39,478 nt of DNA from Stenotrophomonas lacuserhaii. GTDB lineage: Bacteria > Pseudomonadota > Gammaproteobacteria > Xanthomonadales > Xanthomonadaceae. Both the position numbers and the translations under genes were made by a program. The stretch is from assembly GCF_014836545.1 (NCBI RefSeq), contig NZ_JACSQS010000001.1, forward strand, positions 514,505-553,982. Direction: 5' to 3'. Below the pieces are notes generated by a model. It was not told the DNA's origin. It saw nothing but the letters and a program-made list of their open reading frames with translations, and made no database searches. This document shows positions 1-7,973 of this stretch, piece by piece; the first letter of the stretch is position 1; each line of letters begins with the position of its first letter.

Positions 1-24
1 CCCCCCCCCCCCCCCCCCCCCCCC
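1..24. other. Poly-C contig end, probable artefact
   Basis: A run of 24 C residues opens the window, followed by C-rich low-complexity sequence to about 60. The right end carries a matching poly-G run. Poly-G at read ends is a known artefact of two-colour sequencing chemistry. Reads running off the left end of a contig would appear as poly-C on the plus strand, exactly as seen. It is most likely not genomic. Confidence 0.75.
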
Positions 25-71
25 ACCACCCGGCCCCAGCCCAGCTCCAGCTTCCCCACCGTCAAGCGCAT

Positions 72-116
72 TGCGAATGGGTCGCAATTGCATTTCGAAT
101 TGCGCGACAGTAGAGT
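72..116 (+). promoter_or_regulatory. Promoter with overlapping inverted repeat, possible Fur-type operator, for the siderophore receptor
   Basis: A -35 TTGCAT (88-93) and a -10 TAGAGT (111-116) are separated by 17 bases. An inverted repeat, TCGCAATT (82-89) with AATTGCG (98-104), straddles the -35. The GCGAATG at 72-78 resembles the half-site seen upstream of the heme operon near 8996. The position fits a repressor site. Fur is inferred from the receptor's function and is not proven. Confidence 0.5.
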
Positions 117-195
117 GTGGCCCACCTCTCCGACTGCATCGCTCGCGGCCTCCGGATCATCGATCCGGCGCACGCAGGCACGCCCGCGCACGCCC

Positions 196-2397
196 ATGAC
201 CCGACCCATCGCCGCACCGCCCTCCCCCTTCCGTCTGCGCCCGCTGGCCGTTGCCTGCGCGCTCGTCGCATGGGCTCCTGCAGTCCACGCGCAGCACGCC
301 GCCACCGACCTGGACGCCGTGCGCGTCAACGCCTACCGCGCGGCCAACAGTGTCAGCAGCGCGACCAAGACCAGCACCTCGGTCGCCGAAACGCCGCAGT
401 CGGTGTCGGTCATCGAACGCGCCGAACTGGATGCGCGCGGCGTGCAGTCACTCAACGATGCGATGCGTTACGTGGCCGGCGTAAGCCTGGAAAGTTCGGG
501 TATCGACAACCGCGTGGATGACTTCCGCATCCGTGGTTTCGATGCCGGCAGCTGGGCCAACAACGTGACCCTGGACGGCATGCGCGCGCCGCAGGGCAGC
601 CAGTGGAACCGCAGCATGTTCGACAGCTGGAACCTGGAGCGCGTGGAGGTGCTCAAGGGCCCCTCGGCGGTGATGTACGGCCAGGTCGCACCGGGCGGCA
701 TGGTCAACCAGGTCAGCAAGACCCCGCAGCCGCGCCAGTTGCAGCAGCTGCGACTCGGGCTGGACGCGCACGGCCAGTACAGCGCCGCGTTCGACGTGGG
801 CACAGGCAGCGACGACGACGTGCACCTGGCGCGTCTTGTCGGCCTGTACCGCGATGGCGACACCCAGATCAAACATACCGGACAGGAGCACTGGTTCCTT
901 GCCCCCAGCTACACCTGGCAGATGGCCGAACGCACCCGCATCACGCTGCTGGGGATGTACCAGAAGGACGATGGCGGATCGACCTACCAGTTCCTGCCGA
1001 TGGACGGCACGCTGCGCGCCACGCCATATGGCCACATGAAGAACACCACCTTCATCGGCGAGCCGTCCTGGAACACGTTCAACCGTACGCTGTGGACCGC
1101 AGGCTGGATGTTCGAGCACGCGTTCAACGACCACCTGACCTTCAGCCAGAGTGCGCGCCGCACGCATGTGGATTCGCTGTACCGCGGCGTGGTCACCAAT
1201 GGCGCACTCAACGCCGATGGCCGCACGCAGGCACGCCGCGCCACCTACGGCACCGGCGATTCCGATGGCGATACCTTCGATACGCGCCTGCAGGCACGCT
1301 TCCGCACCGGCGGCGTGGACCATGTCGCCCTGCTCGGCTGGGACTGGCAACGCGCCGATTGGGAAGGCGTGCGCGGCGCGATGAGCAGTCCGCGCCCGAT
1401 CGACATCTTCAACCCGGTCCACACCGGCTACGTGCCGCAGGTGACCAGCCTGAGCCCGACCGAAGGCAGCAACCGGCAGAGCGGCATCTACCTGCAGGAC
1501 CAACTGGCGCTGGGGCAATGGCGCCTCACCGTGGGCGGCCGCTACGACTGGACCAAGGACGATGCTTCGAGTGCGACCCGCAACCCGGTCACCGGCGCGA
1601 CGGTGACCCAGCCGCGCAGCGTGATCAAGAACGAAGCCTTCACCGGCCGCGCCGGTGTGCTGTACGTGTTCGACAACGGGCTTACCCCGTACATCAGTTA
1701 TGCCGAATCATTCCAGCCCTCCTCCACCAGCCCGCTGAACAACTTCGATGGCAGCGCGTTCGATCCGGTCACCGGCACCCAGTGGGAGGCGGGCCTCAAG
1801 TACCAGCCAGCCCGCATCGACGGCCTGGTGACCCTTTCGGCGTTCGAGCTGCGCCAGCAGAACCTGCTCACCCAGGATCCCGACCCGACCCACAACACCT
1901 GCGGGGCCACTGCCAATGCGCGCTGTTCCATCCAGGATGGCGAAGGCCGCGTGCGCGGCGTGGAACTGGAAGGACGGGTGACCCCGTTCGAGGGTTTCAG
2001 CCTGATCGGCGCAGCAACCTGGATGGATTCGGAGATGACCCGTTCCGATCAGTACCAGGGCAAGCAGCTGATCATGGTGCCTGACTACACCGCCTCGTTC
2101 TGGGCCGATTACACCTTCGCGGGCGGCGCCCTGGAGGGCTTGAGCTTGGCGGCAGGGGCACGCTACAACGGCCGCAGTTACGGCGACAGTGCGAACCTGT
2201 ACCGGATCCCGGGGTACACGCTGTTCGATGCGGCGATCCGCTATGACGTCGGTCGGGTTGGCAACAGCGACCTGCAGCTTGCCGTGAACCTGAGCAACCT
2301 GGCGGACCGGCGCTATGTGTCGACCTGTACGACGGTATCGTCGTGTTACTACGGCAGCGGCCGCACCGTGATGGCCACCGCGCGATTGGGCTGGTAG
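196..2397 (+). CDS. TonB-dependent siderophore receptor (FhuA/FpvA type)
   Basis: Outer-membrane gated channel that imports an iron-siderophore complex using TonB energy. The ATG at 196 gives 733 residues and begins a clean signal peptide ending near VHAQ, so it is preferred over the in-frame upstream ATG at 88, which adds 36 unlikely residues. A TonB-box-like DLDAVRV follows the signal. Next come the plug domain (ETPQSVSVIERAEL, then RIRGFDAG) and a long beta-barrel that ends in an aromatic residue (ARLGW), as expected for barrel assembly. There is no N-terminal signalling extension, so FpvA-like transcription feedback is unlikely. The TAG stop lies inside the GTAG head of a SMAG repeat. The cognate siderophore cannot be read from sequence. 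The nearby hmu operon suggests a shared iron regulon. Confidence 0.93.
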   Translation: MTRPIAAPPSPFRLRPLAVACALVAWAPAVHAQHAATDLDAVRVNAYRAANSVSSATKTSTSVAETPQSVSVIERAELDARGVQSLNDAMRYVAGVSLESSGIDNRVDDFRIRGFDAGSWANNVTLDGMRAPQGSQWNRSMFDSWNLERVEVLKGPSAVMYGQVAPGGMVNQVSKTPQPRQLQQLRLGLDAHGQYSAAFDVGTGSDDDVHLARLVGLYRDGDTQIKHTGQEHWFLAPSYTWQMAERTRITLLGMYQKDDGGSTYQFLPMDGTLRATPYGHMKNTTFIGEPSWNTFNRTLWTAGWMFEHAFNDHLTFSQSARRTHVDSLYRGVVTNGALNADGRTQARRATYGTGDSDGDTFDTRLQARFRTGGVDHVALLGWDWQRADWEGVRGAMSSPRPIDIFNPVHTGYVPQVTSLSPTEGSNRQSGIYLQDQLALGQWRLTVGGRYDWTKDDASSATRNPVTGATVTQPRSVIKNEAFTGRAGVLYVFDNGLTPYISYAESFQPSSTSPLNNFDGSAFDPVTGTQWEAGLKYQPARIDGLVTLSAFELRQQNLLTQDPDPTHNTCGATANARCSIQDGEGRVRGVELEGRVTPFEGFSLIGAATWMDSEMTRSDQYQGKQLIMVPDYTASFWADYTFAGGALEGLSLAAGARYNGRSYGDSANLYRIPGYTLFDAAIRYDVGRVGNSDLQLAVNLSNLADRRYVSTCTTVSSCYYGSGRTVMATARLGW

Positions 2398-2538
2398 TGA
2401 CGGCCGCTGGCCGTCTGCCTCTGCTAGCCGGTGGGTGACGACCGTTGGTCGTCACGCTGCTGCCGTCCGCTGCGCTCGCCGAGCATGGCTCGGCGCTACA
2501 GGTTTGCCGGCTGTTGTAGCGACGAGCTTGCTCGGCGG
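2394..2538. repeat. SMAG/REP composite palindromic element (copy 1)
   Basis: Three hairpins lie in a row: GTAG-headed 2394-2415, a GTGACGACC/GGTCGTCAC hairpin at 2435-2455, and CGCCGAGC/GCTCGGCG at 2477-2495 closed by CTAC at 2496-2499. A fourth, imperfect GTAG unit occupies about 2516-2538. The GTAG heads and stem sequences match the SMAG REP family of Stenotrophomonas. Read on the minus strand, 2499-2394 has the same order of three hairpins as 30753-30880, so the whole composite recurs in the window. These elements are normally mobilised by RAYT transposases; none is encoded here. Confidence 0.85.
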
Positions 2539-2559
2539 CTCTTCGTTCCGACATCGCAC

Positions 2560-2586
2560 AAAAAAAGGGGCGGCCGAAGCCGCCCC
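2560..2586 (-). terminator. Rho-independent terminator of the EF-G paralog
   Basis: Eight-base-pair stem GGGGCGGC (2567-2574) with GCCGCCCC (2579-2586) and a four-base loop. On the minus strand it is followed by a run of seven T. It lies 12 bases beyond the stop of the EF-G-like gene. Confidence 0.88.
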
Positions 2587-2598
2587 TTGCCCGTTGGA

Positions 2599-4626
2599 TC
2601 ATAGCGCCGGCGCATAGCCGTGCAACTGCATCGTGCTGCTTGCCCGGCCCTGGCTCATCGAACGCAGTGCCGTGCTGTAGCCCTGCAACTGCGCCAGTGG
2701 TGCGAACCCGCTCACCTGCGAACGACCTTCCCGCTCGTCGATCGCCTGCACCCGTCCATGGCGCCGTTGCAGGTCACCCACCACATCACCGACATTGGCT
2801 GCGGGCGACAGCACCTGCAACGACATCACCGGCTCCAGCAGCTGCGTGCCCACCTCGGCCAGCGCCGCCTTCACCGCTTCCATCCCGGCGCGATGGAACG
2901 CCTGCTCGGATGAATCCTTCGCATGCGTCTGGCCATCCACCAGCACCACGTCCAGGCCCACCACCGGATGGCCCTGCGGACCGTCCTGCAGCGCAGCACG
3001 CACGCCCTGCTCCACCGCGCGGATGAAGTTGCGCGGCACCACGCCACCGACGATGCGGTCGCTGAATTCCACCGCATCATCCTCGCGCGGGCGCACCTCC
3101 AGCACCACATGCGCGAACTGGCCCTGGCCACCACTCTGCTTGACCACCCGGCCCACCACGCCAAGCGCCGTGCTTCGTGGTTTCTCCAGGTAGGCTACGC
3201 GCGGCTGGCCGACCTGTACCTCGACCTTCCACTCGCTGCGCAGGCGCTCGACCATCACTTCCAGGTGCAGCTCGCCCATGCCCCACACCAGCGTTTCGCC
3301 GGTTTCCGCATCGGCCTCGACGCGGAATGACGGGTCCTCCTGGACCAGGCTGGCCAGGCCCTGGCTGATCCGGATCAGGTCACTGGCGCGGCCGGCCTGC
3401 AGCCGCCACGCCAACACGGCCGGCTGCGAGTGGATGGCTTCCAGCAGCAACGGTTGCTGCAGCGAGGACAGCGTTTCACCGCTGACCGCATCCTTCCAGC
3501 CCATCACCGCCACGATGTCGCCAGCCTCGGCCTGTTCGATGTCATGCACCTGATCGGCCTGCACCCGCACCAGCCGTCCCACCCGACGTGCGTCGTGCCG
3601 CGAACTGGCGATGCGATCGCCCACCCGCAGCGTGCCCGAATACACCCGGACGAACGCAAGCGCGCCCTGCTGCATGTGGGTGACCTTGAATAGCAGCGCG
3701 GCCAGCGGACCCTGCGCGTCGGGCAGCAACTGCACCGTTTCCTCGCCGGCAATGGCACTCACCGAGGGCCTTTCCAGCGGCGACGGCAGGTAATCGACGA
3801 TGGCATCCAGCAACGATTCCACGCCCTTGCCCTTGAACGCCGCACCGGCCAGCACCGGCACGCCGGCACCGCTGACGGTAATGCGTCGCACCGCCGCACG
3901 TAGCGCATCGGCGTCCACCGCCGAGCCGTCCAGCCAGGCGTCGGCAAGCACATCGTCCAGCTCGGCCGCGGCCTGCACCAGCGCATCACGCTGGGGCTGC
4001 CACTGCTGCGCTTGCGCATCGGTCCACGGCTGTCGCTGCAGCGAACCGGCGGCATCCCAGTGCAGCACCTTCCGGTCCACCAGATCGACCCAGCCATCGA
4101 AGGCGGCTTCGCTGCCCAGCGGCAGGCCCAGTGCGAGCGGGCGCGCCTGCAGGCGATCAGCAAGCTGCGCCACCACGCGGTCGAAGGACGCACCGATGCG
4201 GTCCATCTTGTTGACGAAGGCGAGCAGCGGCACGCCATGCCGGCGCGCCTGGTGCCAGACGGTTTCCGACTGCGGCTGCACACCGTCCACGGCCGAGAAC
4301 ACCGCCACCGCGCCATCCAGCACGCGCAGCGAGCGCTCCACTTCGATCGCGAAATCGATGTGGCCTGGGGTGTCGATCAGGGTCAACCGGTGCGCTGGGA
4401 GGTCGCGCGGCGCCCACTGCGCCTGCACGGCAGCCGCGCCGATGGTAATGCCGCGTTCGCGCTCGATCGCCGAAAAATCGGTGGTCGCCGCCCCGTCGTG
4501 CACCTCGCCGACACGATGGATCTGACCGGTCTTCCACAGCAGCCGTTCGGTCAACGTGGTCTTGCCCGCGTCGATATGGGCAATGATGCCGAGATTGCGA
4601 CGCAGCGAAAGGGTCTGGGTGTTCAT
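2599..4626 (-). CDS. Elongation factor G paralog (EF-G2 type translational GTPase)
   Basis: Ribosome-associated GTPase, 675 residues, with the full G-domain signature: AHIDAGKTT (P-loop), ERERGITI (switch I end), DTPGHIDF (G3) and NKMD (G4), then EF-G domains II-V. An earlier TTG at 4647 is in frame, but the ATG at 4626 has an AGGAG at 4633-4637 and directly starts the conserved N-terminus. It is about 25 residues shorter than canonical FusA, longer than TetM-type protection proteins, and stands alone rather than in the rpsL-rpsG-fusA-tuf operon. This marks it as the second EF-G paralog. Whether it translocates, recycles ribosomes or protects them from an inhibitor cannot be told from sequence. 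It is preceded by a leader with two small ORFs, a terminator and alternative hairpins, implying regulated expression. Confidence 0.88.
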   Translation of the reverse strand: MNTQTLSLRRNLGIIAHIDAGKTTLTERLLWKTGQIHRVGEVHDGAATTDFSAIERERGITIGAAAVQAQWAPRDLPAHRLTLIDTPGHIDFAIEVERSLRVLDGAVAVFSAVDGVQPQSETVWHQARRHGVPLLAFVNKMDRIGASFDRVVAQLADRLQARPLALGLPLGSEAAFDGWVDLVDRKVLHWDAAGSLQRQPWTDAQAQQWQPQRDALVQAAAELDDVLADAWLDGSAVDADALRAAVRRITVSGAGVPVLAGAAFKGKGVESLLDAIVDYLPSPLERPSVSAIAGEETVQLLPDAQGPLAALLFKVTHMQQGALAFVRVYSGTLRVGDRIASSRHDARRVGRLVRVQADQVHDIEQAEAGDIVAVMGWKDAVSGETLSSLQQPLLLEAIHSQPAVLAWRLQAGRASDLIRISQGLASLVQEDPSFRVEADAETGETLVWGMGELHLEVMVERLRSEWKVEVQVGQPRVAYLEKPRSTALGVVGRVVKQSGGQGQFAHVVLEVRPREDDAVEFSDRIVGGVVPRNFIRAVEQGVRAALQDGPQGHPVVGLDVVLVDGQTHAKDSSEQAFHRAGMEAVKAALAEVGTQLLEPVMSLQVLSPAANVGDVVGDLQRRHGRVQAIDEREGRSQVSGFAPLAQLQGYSTALRSMSQGRASSTMQLHGYAPAL

Positions 4627-4642
4627 GAGTTGCTCCTGCAAT

Positions 4643-4689
4643 GCCAACCACGGAGGACCGCGCGTCCCGGTTGGCGGCAGGGCGCGCGG
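4643..4689 (-). promoter_or_regulatory. Two mutually exclusive hairpins before the EF-G paralog
   Basis: On the minus strand, CCGCGCG (4689-4683) pairs with CGCGCGG (4664-4658), starting at the base after the stop codon of the nine-residue leader ORF. The loop contains GCCAACC (4675-4669), which can instead pair with GGTTGGC (4649-4643), ending five bases before the Shine-Dalgarno of the GTPase gene. The two folds cannot form together in plain secondary structure. This arrangement resembles translational attenuators. The switch itself is inferred. Confidence 0.5.
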
Positions 4690-4719
4690 TCAGGTCTGGG
4701 TGTCGTCGAGCGGGTGCAT
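4690..4719 (-). CDS. Nine-residue leader peptide ORF (MHPLDDTQT)
   Basis: Starts with ATG at 4719-4717 behind a strong AAGGAG (4733-4728) with an eight-base spacer, and stops with TGA at 4690-4692, directly against the base of a hairpin. The ribosome-binding site is better than that of many full-length genes here, which argues that it is translated. Its position between a terminator and the EF-G-like gene suggests a regulatory leader that senses ribosome stalling. I know of no homologous leader with this sequence. Confidence 0.5.
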   Translation of the reverse strand: MHPLDDTQT

Positions 4720-4765
4720 GGCACGTTCTCCTTCGCTTCTCAGATGAATCGGGTAAATCGGAAAT

Positions 4766-4788
4766 AAAAAAAGCGCCCGGTTGGGCGC
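4766..4788 (-). terminator. Intrinsic terminator inside the EF-G paralog leader (candidate attenuator)
   Basis: GCGCCC (4788-4783) pairs with GGGCGC (4778-4773) and is followed by seven T on the minus strand. It lies about 285 bases after the hmuV stop and about 140 bases before the EF-G-like start. It could end hmuV transcription, or act as a conditional attenuator for the GTPase gene, since a short ORF precedes it. Confidence 0.75.
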
Positions 4789-4820
4789 TCTGCTGGGGGT
4801 CCAAGGCAACCGCGATGCGG

Positions 4821-4910
4821 TCAGCCGCCTTGTCTTCCGCCGGGCAGACGCACCCGTTCCGCGCAGGCGCGGAGCAGGATCTGAAACGTCAGCAGCGGAA
4901 AAGCGTTCAT
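4821..4910 (-). CDS. Putative 29-residue leader ORF upstream of the attenuator
   Basis: ATG at 4910-4908 to TGA at 4823-4821, beginning MNAFPLLTFQILLRACAERV. A GGTGAG lies four bases before the ATG. A possible promoter lies upstream on the minus strand: TTGCTT, a 17-base spacer, then ACACTA, at about 4937-4966. The ORF ends in the left arm of a hairpin (CAAGGC with GCCTTG, inner ACCGC with GCGGT) that precedes the terminator at 4766-4788. It may be a leader peptide or just the open frame of a structured leader. The weak ribosome site keeps confidence low. Confidence 0.35.
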   Translation of the reverse strand: MNAFPLLTFQILLRACAERVRLPGGRQGG

Positions 4911-4994
4911 TGGACTCACCACGGATGGGAGGCGCTAGTGTGCGCCTGCTGGCGGGGGAAGCAAGGGCCTATTGCCAGCAAAAATAGAACGCTG

Positions 4995-5072
4995 AAAGGG
5001 GTCAGAGTCGGGGGTCAGAGTCCTTTCAGCGAAAAGGACTCTGACCCCCCCCCCCCAACTCTGACCCCTTTT
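4995..5072. repeat. Nested palindromic repeat GGGGTCAGAGTC, with a C12 run
   Basis: Outer arms AAAGGGGTCAGAGT (4995-5008) and ACTCTGACCCCTTT (5058-5071) enclose inner arms GGGGGTCAGAGTCCTTT (5010-5026) and its complement (5033-5049). The right half contains 12 consecutive C (5045-5056), which breaks the symmetry. The inner core is the same palindrome as at 24953-24993, so it is a dispersed family. It begins two bases after the hmuV stop and may also end that transcript. Confidence 0.8.
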
Positions 5073-5073
5073 C

Positions 5074-5838
5074 CTAGGTCACCACCACCAGCGGTACGGG
5101 CCGTCGCGGATGCTGCAGCACCAGCACGTCCTGCTGGTACACGCGGCGCAGGGTGTCTTCGGTCAGCACCTCGCGCGGGGTGCCGTCGGCGGCCACCCGG
5201 CCGCGTTCCAGCAGCACGATGCGGTCGGCATGGCCGGCGGCCAGGTTGAGGTCATGCAGCACCACGATCACGCAGGCACCCCGGTCCGCCAGCGCACGCA
5301 CGCTGCGCAGCGTGCGTTCCTGATGGCGAAGGTCCAGCGCGGCGGTGGGTTCGTCCAGGAACAACAACGGCGTGTCCTGCGCGAGCACGCGTGCGAAGGT
5401 GGTGCGTGCCGATTCGCCGCCGGACAGCTGCTGCACTTCGCGCTGGCGCAGCGCCTGCAGTTCGGCCGCATCCAGCGCCGCTTCGACGTGGCGCGCATCC
5501 TTTGCAGGCGCTGGTGGATGCGGCAGGCGCCCCATCGCCACCACTTCTTCCACGCTGAAGGCAAAGCGCACTGCATGTTCCTGCGGCATCACCGCGCGCT
5601 GGCGCGCCAGTGCCCCGGCACCCAGCGCCGAAAGCGGTCTGCCGGCCAGCAGCACCTCACCGCTGTCCGGCCGGAGGTCGCCGCAGGCGACGCCCAGCAG
5701 CGTCGATTTACCCGCCCCGTTCGGCCCGACCAGCGCGGTCAACGTACCGGGCTCGAACACCAGCTCGACATCGGCCAGGATCGGCCGCTGCTGCCGCACC
5801 ACGCCGACCTGCCGCAATGAAAGCAGTGCACTGCTCAT
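5074..5838 (-). CDS. hmuV: Heme ABC transporter ATP-binding protein HmuV
   Basis: Cytoplasmic ATPase of a heme importer, 254 residues from the ATG at 5838. It has Walker A GPNGAGKST, a Q-loop (AVMPQEH), the ABC signature LSGGESAR, Walker B LLFLDEPTAALD and switch H in VLHDLNLA. Wording such as GDLRPDSGEV and FSVEEVVAMGRLPHP is typical of HmuV rather than FecE or FhuC. It overlaps the permease stop by four bases (ATGA), so the two are translationally coupled. A nested palindrome follows immediately. A related siderophore importer is the only realistic alternative. Confidence 0.88.
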   Translation of the reverse strand: MSSALLSLRQVGVVRQQRPILADVELVFEPGTLTALVGPNGAGKSTLLGVACGDLRPDSGEVLLAGRPLSALGAGALARQRAVMPQEHAVRFAFSVEEVVAMGRLPHPPAPAKDARHVEAALDAAELQALRQREVQQLSGGESARTTFARVLAQDTPLLFLDEPTAALDLRHQERTLRSVRALADRGACVIVVLHDLNLAAGHADRIVLLERGRVAADGTPREVLTEDTLRRVYQQDVLVLQHPRRPVPLVVVT

Positions 5839-6896
5839 GCGCCCGCCCTGCCCCGGCGCTGCATCACCAGCCACAGGAAGAACGGCGCGCCAAGTGCCGC
5901 AGAAAACAGCCCCAGTGGAATTTCCGCCGGCGGATCCAGGGTGCGCGCGGCGGTGTCCGCCACCACGATCAACAGCGCACCGAGCAGCCCGGACAGCGGC
6001 AACAGCCAGCGATGGCCCGGGCCGACCAGCAGCCGCGCCACGTGCGGCACCACCAATCCGACGAAACCGATCGACCCGGCGAACGCCACCGCCGCGCCCA
6101 CCAGCAACGCGCTGAACGCCACCAGCCGCCGCCGCGTACGCGCGACATCCAGCCCGAGGTGCTGCGCCTGGCGCTCACCCAGCGCCAGCATGTCCAACGG
6201 CGTTGCCAAGCGCAGCAGGCAGAACGTGCCTACGGCGAACAGCGGCATGGCCGCCGCGACGTCGGGCCAATCGGCGCTGGCCAGCGAACCCAGCTGCCAG
6301 AACACGAGCGACTGCAGTTGCGCTTCGGTAGCGATGTAGGTGAAGAAGCCGATCAGCGCCGAACAGAAGGCGGCCATCGCGATGCCCACCAGCAACAGGG
6401 TGGCATTGCCATCGCCGCGCCCGGGTCGTGCCAGCAGGTAGGTGAGGCTGATCGCCGCCGCACCGCCGGCAAAGGCCGCCAGCGGGATCACCCAACCGCC
6501 CAGCGTCGCCGCACCCAGCACGATCGCCGCCACCGCACCCAGCGCGGCGCCCTGGCTGACCCCGACGATGCCGGGGTCGGCCAGCGGATTGCCGAACAAT
6601 CCCTGCAGGCTGGCGCCGGCCATCGCCAAGGACGCCCCCACGATGGCACCCAGCACCACGCGCGGGATGCGCAGCTGCCACACCACTGCGACGTCGCGCG
6701 CACTCGCCTGTGCGGCATCCAGCAGACCCAGTTTGACCCCGATGGCCTGCAGCACGGCCAACGGCGGCAGCCGTAGCGGCCCCACCGCGAACGACCCCAG
6801 CACCGCCAGCAGCAACGCGCCCAGCACCAGCAGCAGCATCAGCTGGCCGCGACGTCGGCGCCGATCACCGGCCATCGTCCACCGCGCTGGCGTCAT
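5835..6896 (-). CDS. hmuU: Heme ABC transporter permease HmuU (FecCD family)
   Basis: Inner-membrane permease that forms the heme channel with HmuV. It has 353 residues from the ATG at 6896, chosen because it overlaps the hmuT stop by four bases. The longer upstream reading frame runs into hmuT and lacks the right N-terminus. A basic stretch (DRRRRRG) precedes the first helix. The core RIPRVVLGAIVGASLAMAGA, then LQGLFGNPLADPGIVGVSQG, is the FecCD/BtuC signature, and GFVGLVVPHVARLLVGPGHR is the conserved late loop that contacts the ATPase. About ten hydrophobic helices are present, as expected. Confidence 0.9.
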   Translation of the reverse strand: MTPARWTMAGDRRRRRGQLMLLLVLGALLLAVLGSFAVGPLRLPPLAVLQAIGVKLGLLDAAQASARDVAVVWQLRIPRVVLGAIVGASLAMAGASLQGLFGNPLADPGIVGVSQGAALGAVAAIVLGAATLGGWVIPLAAFAGGAAAISLTYLLARPGRGDGNATLLLVGIAMAAFCSALIGFFTYIATEAQLQSLVFWQLGSLASADWPDVAAAMPLFAVGTFCLLRLATPLDMLALGERQAQHLGLDVARTRRRLVAFSALLVGAAVAFAGSIGFVGLVVPHVARLLVGPGHRWLLPLSGLLGALLIVVADTAARTLDPPAEIPLGLFSAALGAPFFLWLVMQRRGRAGA

Positions 6897-7951
6897 GCCG
6901 GCGGCAGCGCCGCCAACGCGCGCGCCAATGCCAACGCGCCGGCACCGGACCCCACGCTGGTGTACTTCAGTTGCAGGTCTGGCATTACCCAGACCCGACC
7001 GGCCTGGCCGGCGGGGGTCTGCTTCAGCGTCGGATAGGCCTTCCACAGCCCGTCGGCACCGCCGAACAACTGCAGGTCATGCTCGGTGACCAGGATCACT
7101 TCGGGGGCCGCTGCCACCACGCCTTCGTTGCTGAGCGCGGAGAAATTGGCCACGCCCGCTTCGGTGCCGATATTGAGGCCGCCCGCCAGCGCGATCAGCT
7201 TGCCCGAGGCGCTGTCGGCGCCGGCCACGGTCGGGTTGCCGCCTGCGCCGGTGGCCGACACATGGATCACCCGCGGTGTGCTCATACTCGCCGTCGCGAT
7301 GCCGGCGGCCTCGTCCAGCTGCGTCTGCACCGCATCGGCCAGTGCCACGCCTGCGACGGTACGCCCGATCGCCGCGGCGACCTTGCGTACCTTGTCCGGT
7401 GCCGGCTGCAGATCATCGATGATCACCGCATCCTGGCCTACCGCGCGCAGTTTTTCGGCCAGGTCACTGTGGCGACGCAGGCTGTTGCCCAGGAACAGCG
7501 AACCGCCCAGGCTGAGCACGCCCTCCACGCCGGTGGTGCGGTTGAACAGGAACCGGTGTGGCGCGGCGCGTCCTGCGTCGGTGGTGGCATTGGTCGGGGC
7601 CGCGAATACCTGGCTGCCCTGCCCCAATGCTTCGATCACCGCGATGATGTCATCGCCACCGGCGATGATCCGGCTGGCATCGTCGACCTGCACGTCCACG
7701 CCATCATCGGAATGCACGGTGGCCGGCAACGTGGCCGCGCCCGCCGCTACCGACGGCACGGTCTCGCCGCCCACGCGGCGCCAGTCTGCCGGTAGCGCGC
7801 CGTGCTCGGCCGCAGCACCCGTAGCGGGCGGCGTCGCAGCGGCCTGTGCCGGCGCTGCAGGCTCGCCCCTGCCGGAACACGCGGCAAGCGCCAGCGCCAG
7901 CGCTAAAGACGTTGGCAGCGTCCTGGCAGCCTGGATCAGGTTGGGATTCAT
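6893..7951 (-). CDS. hmuT: Heme-binding periplasmic lipoprotein HmuT
   Basis: Substrate-binding protein delivering heme to HmuUV, 352 residues. The ATG at 7951 has AGGAGT upstream and starts a lipoprotein signal with lipobox LALAAC (Cys25). The 54 extra residues of the open frame upstream belong to the preceding gene's region. The mature part is a class III binding protein. It has an N lobe with ALGQGSQVFAAP, a linker helix around the TVAGVALADAVQTQLDE segment and a C lobe with VAAAPEVILVTE and PAGQAGRVWVMPD, all typical of HmuT. An unusual Ala/Pro-rich stretch follows the lipobox and could be a flexible tether. It shares the operon with the hydrolase 22 bases upstream. Confidence 0.87.
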   Translation of the reverse strand: MNPNLIQAARTLPTSLALALALAACSGRGEPAAPAQAAATPPATGAAAEHGALPADWRRVGGETVPSVAAGAATLPATVHSDDGVDVQVDDASRIIAGGDDIIAVIEALGQGSQVFAAPTNATTDAGRAAPHRFLFNRTTGVEGVLSLGGSLFLGNSLRRHSDLAEKLRAVGQDAVIIDDLQPAPDKVRKVAAAIGRTVAGVALADAVQTQLDEAAGIATASMSTPRVIHVSATGAGGNPTVAGADSASGKLIALAGGLNIGTEAGVANFSALSNEGVVAAAPEVILVTEHDLQLFGGADGLWKAYPTLKQTPAGQAGRVWVMPDLQLKYTSVGSGAGALALARALAALPPA

Positions 7952-7973
7952 GGGGCAGTTACTCCTGCGGAAT

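Noticed and set aside
2599..4626. Tetracycline-resistance (TetM-type) ribosomal protection protein
   Set aside because: Length and the ERERGITI/AHIDAGKTT wording fit an EF-G2 paralog better. A protection role remains possible but cannot be claimed.
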